Below the pieces are notes generated by a model. The model did not search any database. It saw nothing but the letters and a program-made list of their open reading frames with translations, and was not told the origin of the DNA. Positions 1-64,000 of a stretch of 64,000 nt of DNA are shown here, one piece after another (the stretch's first letter is position 1; every line of letters begins with the position of its first letter). This stretch comes from Pteria penguin (Eukaryota; Mollusca; Bivalvia; Pterioida; Pteriidae): the NCBI GenBank assembly GCA_035048485.1, contig CM068583.1:69797731-69861730 (forward strand), read 5' to 3'. A program made the position numbers and the translations under genes.

Positions 1-2462
1 GATAGGGAGGTAAATAAGGGAGCTTGTTACAGAGATAAGAGAGCTTGATAGGGAGGTAAATAAGGCAGCTTGTTACAGAGATAAGAGAGCTTGATAGGGA
101 GGTAAATAAGGGAGCTTGTTACAGAGATAATAGAGCTTGTTACGGATGTAAATAAGGGAACTTGTTACGAAGATAAGAGAGCTTGATAGGGAGGTAAATA
201 AGGGAGCTTGTTACAGAGATAAGAGAGCTTGATAGGGAGGTAAATAAGGCAGCTTGTTACAGCGATAAGAGAGCTTATTACGGAGGTAAATAAGGGAGCT
301 TGTTACAAAGATAAGAGAGCTTGATAGGGAGGTAAATAAGGGAGCGTGTTACAGAGATAAGAGAGCTTGATAGGGAGGTAAATAAGGGAGCGTGTTACAG
401 AGATAAGAGAGCTTGTTATGGAGGTAAATAAGGGAGCTTGTTACAGCGATAAGAGAGCTTGATAGGGAGGTAAATAAGGGAGCGTGTTACAGAGATAAGA
501 GAGCTTGATAGGGAGGTAAATAAGGGAGCTTGTTACAGCGATAAGAGAGCTTGATAGGGAGGTAAATAAGGGAGCTTGTTACAGAGATAAGAGAGCTTGA
601 TAGGGAGGTAAATAAGGGAGCTTGTTACAGCGATAAGAGAGCTTGTTACGGAGGTAAATAAGGGAGCAAGTTACGAAGATAAGAGAGCTTGATACGGAGG
701 TAAATAAGGGAGCGTGTTACAGAGATAAGAGAGCTTGATAGGGAGGTAAATAAGGGAGCGTTTTACAGAGATAAGAGAGCTTGTTACGGAGGTAAATAAG
801 GGAGCTTGTTACAGCGATAAGAGAACTTGATAGGGAGGTAAATAAGGGAGCGTGTTACAGAGATAAGAGAGCTTGATAGGGAGGTAAATAAGGGAGCTTG
901 TTACAGCTATAAGAGAGCTTGATAGGGAGGTAAATAAGGGAGCTTGTTACAGCAATAAGAGAGCTTGTTACGGAGGTAAATAAGGGAGCATGTTACGAAG
1001 ATAAGAGAGCTTGATAGGGAGGTAAATAAGGGAGGTTGTTACAGAGATAAGAGAGCTTGTTACGGAGGTAAATAAGGGAGCTTGTTACGAAGATAAGAGA
1101 GCTTGATAGGGAGGTAAATAAGGGAGCTTTTTACAGAGATAAGAGAGCTTGATAGGGAGGTAAATAAGGCAGATTGTTACAGAGATAAGAGAGCTTGATA
1201 GGGAGGTAAATAAGGGAGGTTGTTACAGAGATAAGAGAGCTTGTTACGGAGGTAAATAAGGGAGCTTGTTACGAAGATAAGAGAGCTTGATAGGGAGGTA
1301 AATAAGGGAGCTTGTTATAGAGATAAGAGAGCTTGATAGGGAGGTAAATAAGGGAGCTTGTTACAGCGATAAGAGAGTTTATTACGGAGGTAAATAAGGG
1401 AGCTTGTTACAAAGATAAGAGAGCTTGATACGGAGGTAATAAGGGAGCGTGTTACAGAGATAAGAGAGCTTGATAGGGAGGTAAATAAGGGAGCTTGTTA
1501 CAGAGATAAGAGAGCTTGTTACGGAGGTAAATAAGGGAGCTTGTTACAGCGATAAGAGAACTTGATAGGGAGGTAAATAAGGGAGCGTGTTACAGAGATA
1601 AGAGAGCTTGATAGGGAGGTAAATAAGGGAGCTTGTTACAGCGATAAGAGAGCTTGATACGGAGGTAAATAAGGGAGCTTGTTACAGCGATAAGAGAGCT
1701 TGTTACGGAGGTAAATAAGGGAGCATGTTACGAAGATAAGAGAGCTTGATAGGGAGGTAAATAAGGGAGCTTGTTACAGAGATAAGAGAGCTTGTTAGGG
1801 AGGTAAATAAGGGAGCTTGTTACAGAGATAAGAGAGCTTGTTAGGGAGGTAAATAAGGGAGCGTGTTATTGAGATAAGAGATCTTGATAGGGAGGTAAAT
1901 AAAGGAGCTTGTTCCAGCGATAAGAGAGCTTGATAGGGAGGTAAATAAGGGAGCTTGTTACAGAGATAAGAGAGCTTGTTACGGAGGTAAATAAGGGAGC
2001 TTGTTACAGAGATAAGAGAGCTTGTTACGGAGGTAAATAAGGGAGCTTGTTACAGCGATAAGAGAGCTTGTTACGGAGGTAAATAAGGGAGCTTGTTACA
2101 GCGATAAGAGAGCTTGATAGGGAGGTAAATAAGGGAGCTTGTTACGAAGATAAGAGAGCTTGATATGGAGGTTAATAAGGAAGCTTGTTACGAAGATAAG
2201 AGAGCTTGATAGGGAGGTAAATAAGGGAGCTTGTTACAAAGATAAGAGAGCTTGATAGGGAGGTAAATAAGGGAGCGTGTTACAGCGATAAGAGAGCTTG
2301 TTACGGAGGTAAATAAGGGAGCTTGTTACAAAAGCAGGTAAGGGAACTTGTCACGGAGGTAAATAAGGGAGCTAGTTACAGATGCAGGTAAAAGAGCTTG
2401 TCACGGAGGTAAATATATGAGCTTGTTACTGAGGTAAGGAAACTTGATATGGAGACAAATTA
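1..2462. repeat. 46-bp tandem satellite, about 50 copies
   Basis: Purine-rich units built on GATAGGGAGGTAAATAAGGG, AGCTTGTTACAGAGATAAGA and GAGCTT, period 46. Copies differ mainly at a few positions (TACAGAG/TACAGCG/TACGAAG; GATAGGG/GTTACGG), which suggests higher-order variants. The array begins before base 1 and decays after about 2330. It probably lies in the intron upstream of exon 1. Period 46 is not a multiple of 3 and there are stops, so it is not coding. Confidence 0.96.
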
Positions 2463-2922
2463 CTGTCCACGCCACTCACTTTGTAAACCGGAAAATCTGG
2501 ATTTTCACTTATTTATCTTTAAAATAGTTTTACAAAATTAATATCAATCGACAGATCTTGTTTAGTCGTAACTTTTGGTGTATGGTATATGTTTCTACGA
2601 AGAAGCATTCGTATTTTATAGGGAAAAATCATTTTAGATAGGGCGTTTTCTATGTTAATTTTGACGTGACGTCGCCGATGTTTAACATTGAGTCTATGGG
2701 AAACTTGGCGACGTCACGTCAAAATTTAAAAGGAAAATCGCCCTATCTAAAATTGATTTTTTTCTATAAAATATGAACGCTTCTTCATACAAACATATAG
2801 CATACACCAAACGTTACGACTAAACAAGATCTATCGAATGGTGTTGCCTTTTTGAAATTATTCTGAAGATGAATAACTGAAAATCCAGATTTTCCAGTTT
2901 CCAGAGTGAGTGGCGCGGACAG
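2463..2922. mobile_element. 460-bp foldback (MITE-like) element inside the satellite
   Basis: Starts CTGTCCACGCCACTCACT and ends AGTGAGTGGCGCGGACAG, flanked by TA on both sides. The two halves are imperfect inverted copies over nearly the whole length (for example AGATAGGGCGTTTTC against GAAAATCGCCCTATCT, and GACGTGACGTCGCC against GGCGACGTCACGTC). No coding capacity. A TA target site fits Tc1/mariner-type mobilisation, but the family is not certain. Confidence 0.85.
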
Positions 2923-3270
2923 TAGGGAACTTGTTACGGAGGTAAATAAGGGAGCTTGTTACAGAAGCTGGTAAGGGAGCTTGTTACGGAGGTAAATAAG
3001 GGAACTTGTTACGGAGGTAAGGAAGCTTGTTGTGGATGTAAATAAGGGAGCTTGATACGGAGGTAAATAAAGGAGCTACGGAAGCAAGTAACGGAAATTG
3101 TTACGCGGGCACGCAAGGGAGTTTGTTACAAGGACAGTCAAGAACGTGTTTTATGCGGGCAAGTACATGTAAGATGTAAGGAAGGGAGCTTAATACAGAT
3201 GCAGGTAAAGAAGCCTTTCACAAGGTATTTGATATTGAGACAGATTCAGGAGCTCGTGACGAAGACAAGT
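2923..3270. repeat. Degenerate continuation of the 46-bp satellite
   Basis: GGTAAATAAGGGAGCTTGTTAC-like units resume right after the foldback element and lose periodicity toward 3260. The element therefore landed in the decaying edge of the array. Confidence 0.85.
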
Positions 3271-3916
3271 TTATTGCTTTTTGTTTTTGTTTTTGTTTTT
3301 GCTTTTGTTTTTGTTTGTTTGTTTGTTTTGTTTTGTTTGTTTGTTTGTTTGTTTGGGGGGGGGGGGGGTTGAAGTGGGGGGGTGTTATGTTTTTCGTTGG
3401 TTTTTTATCCTTTTCTTTTTCTTTTCTTTCTTCTGTTTTATTTTATTTTATTTTTTTTTTGTTTTTGGTTGTTTGGTTGATTTAAAAAAAAAAAAGATTC
3501 ATAAGGAGACAGATACAAATCTTATAACGAAGGCAGATAGGAGACCTTTTTAGAGAAGTTTTGTTTTCTGACAAGCTTCATAAGGAGACATGTACGGATC
3601 TTGTGACGAAGGCAGATAGAAGACCTTTTTAGTGAAGCAAGTAAGAGAACTGATACAGAGGCAGTTAAGGGATCTTATTACATGGTATTTAAGGGACCCT
3701 GTAACAGGGGCTGTTCAGGGCCCTTTTGTGGAGACAGCCGGCTGAGGGAGCTGTTACGGACACAGTACGTAAGAGAGCCAGTATGTTCTCAATAGCTGAT
3801 ATATTTTCCACTTGGTTTGTGTAAAATCCTTTTGCTAGATAATGTGTAAATATGATAAATCCCCACTGCATTATAAGATATAGCAATTTCATGGTGTAAC
3901 TTTTTATCTTACTAAG
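3271..3916. repeat. T/G low-complexity tract and degenerate repeats before exon 1
   Basis: 3281-3480 is TTTTTG/TTTG repeats with a G14 run and a second G7 run, the source of a spurious 90-codon ORF. 3490-3640 holds two diverged copies of an approximately 83-bp unit (ATAAGGAGACA...GAAGGCAGATA...GACCTTTTTAG). The rest is unremarkable intron. Confidence 0.75.

Positions 3917-64000
<60,084 letters not shown>

Overview
The window is a stretch of an invertebrate animal genome, most likely a marine mollusc and probably a bivalve (inferred, about 65% sure). It is AT-rich and intron-rich, with tandem arrays, tRNA-derived SINEs, Penelope-like elements (PLEs), a Tc1 remnant and a 5'-truncated L1-like copy. 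Nothing prokaryotic is present.

One gene dominates. On the + strand I can follow 41 consecutive exons, from 3917 to the last base, of a polycystin-1 family gene (PKD1-like). Each junction was placed by splice sites plus codon phase. The spliced exons give 3,597 codons with no stop, and the gene runs off both ends of the window. Domain order is WSC (exons 1-2), PKD-type Ig-like repeats (exons 3-11, mostly in one 3,186-bp exon), REJ module (end of exon 11 to exon 26), a Thr-rich then Arg-rich linker (exons 27-28), GPS (exons 29-30), TM1 (exon 30), PLAT (exons 31-34), TM2-TM5 (exons 34-35), TM6 (exon 36), the extracellular TOP/polycystin domain (exons 36-40), TM7 (exon 40) and TM8 (exon 41). The start (signal peptide and probably LRRs) lies upstream of base 1. 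The last three membrane helices and the cytoplasmic tail lie beyond base 64000. The expected product is a very large, autoproteolysed membrane receptor-like protein that pairs with a TRPP (PKD2-type) channel subunit.

Layout. 1-3270: 46-bp satellite, split by a 460-bp foldback element. 3917-6787: WSC exons. 6788-13552: repeat-rich introns around exon 3. 13553-18705: PKD exons 4-10, with a 43-bp minisatellite in intron 5. 19785-22970: giant PKD/REJ exon. 24056-31277: REJ exons and the N-terminal part of the GAIN-like region. 31278-36200: a GC-AG intron with a 73-bp minisatellite and a PLE. 36201-42453: GAIN region up to the first half of the GPS. 42454-46452: PLE-rich intron. 46453-47223: GPS, TM1 and the start of PLAT. 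47224-53298: 6-kb intron with PLE debris. 53299-56939: PLAT and the membrane core. 56940-61805: intron with the L1-like insertion. 61806-64000: TOP domain to TM8.

Four of the tandem arrays carry, in every unit, a sequence resembling a splice site. One is clearly a duplication of the exon 5 donor. Two of the 40 introns use GC donors. These splice-related features are the most unusual observations here. I found no second host gene; every other coding-looking ORF is a transposon remnant, a simple repeat or a shadow.
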